From Acidobacteriota bacterium (lineage in GTDB: Bacteria; Acidobacteriota; Terriglobia; UBA7540), in NCBI GenBank assembly GCA_021828245.1, contig JAKASC010000036.1:1-13745 (forward strand): DNA of 13,745 nucleotides, given 5' to 3'. A program made the translations under genes and the position numbers. The notes under the pieces are model-generated. The model saw only the letters and a program-made list of their open reading frames with translations, did no database searches and had not been told where the DNA came from. Positions 13,651 through 13,745 of this stretch are shown here, in pieces (positions within the stretch are counted from its first letter, which is position 1; each line of letters starts with the position of its first letter).

Positions 13651-13745
13651 TCAAGCTGCTTGTGTAAAAAGGCGGAGGGTACGGTTCCGCCATTCATGTT
13701 TTTCGTTGTAGCCATTGAAGATGGCATAGATGATTCGATCCACGC
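13651..13745 (-). CDS. Possible 3' end of an unidentified gene running off the right edge
   Basis: One minus-strand frame is open from the edge to TGA 13651-13653, giving about 30 residues containing DRIIYAIFNGYNEKHEW and RLFTQAA. The amino-acid mix is protein-like, with aromatic and charged residues balanced, but the segment is too short to assign a family. Another minus frame is also open here, and a terminator-like hairpin falls inside it. Coding is therefore uncertain. Confidence 0.33.
   Translation of the reverse strand, partial: VDRIIYAIFNGYNEKHEWRNRTLRLFTQAA
13666..13691 (-). terminator. Terminator-like hairpin near the right edge
   Basis: On the minus strand GGCGGA (13691-13686) pairs with TCCGCC (13676-13671) over a nine-base loop and is followed at once by TTTTT. 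This is a compact intrinsic-terminator arrangement for a gene entering from the right. It would lie within the open frame ending at 13651, so either the upstream gene ends earlier in another frame or the hairpin is coincidental. Confidence 0.4.

Overview
The window comes from a Gram-negative bacterium: it encodes a TonB-dependent outer-membrane receptor, a PpiD/SurA-type envelope foldase and an exported esterase. The DNA is moderately GC-rich. The combination of a CE15-type esterase, a DUF4380-like protein and a TonB receptor fits an Acidobacteriota-like soil organism, but that placement is an inference. No rRNA, tRNA, insertion sequence or CRISPR array is visible.

Layout, left to right. (1) Plus strand: the 3' part of a DUF4380-like gene (1-911) is followed 30 nt later by a TonB-dependent receptor (942-2873). 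A two-ACT-domain protein follows (3012-3413). (2) Minus strand, read from 9381 down to 3539: a complete fatty-acid beta-oxidation set in the order of Bacillus fadN-fadA-fadE. It comprises a 3-hydroxyacyl-CoA dehydrogenase/enoyl-CoA hydratase fusion, a thiolase and a VLCAD-type acyl-CoA dehydrogenase. A 317-nt gene-free spacer separates the last two. (3) Plus strand: an exported CE15 (glucuronoyl esterase)-like hydrolase (9573-11003), divergent from fadN. (4) Minus strand: a PpiD-like anchored foldase (13563-11629), then 48 nt downstream a carboxymuconolactone decarboxylase/AhpD-like gene (11580-11056). (5) The right edge holds a possible gene end and a terminator-like hairpin.

The most important observation concerns the AhpD-like gene. 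A plain ORF caller splits it into two fragments, but both lie in the same frame and are separated by exactly one codon, TGA (11338-11340). That TGA occupies the second cysteine position of the family's CxxC motif, giving C78-D-Y-U81, with H85 and E66 at the spacing of the AhpD catalytic set (E, C, C, H). Beginning 12 nt after the TGA is a perfect 8-bp hairpin with a GGC loop, a good bacterial SECIS candidate. The simplest reading is a 174-residue selenoprotein with a CxxU redox centre, not two short genes or a pseudogene.

How the genes work together: FadE, FadN and FadA cover the complete acyl-CoA oxidation cycle. The receptor imports an unidentified ligand across the outer membrane. The CE15-like enzyme suggests processing of plant cell-wall polymers. 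The PpiD-selenoprotein pair may link envelope protein folding with thiol/selenol redox or peroxide chemistry.
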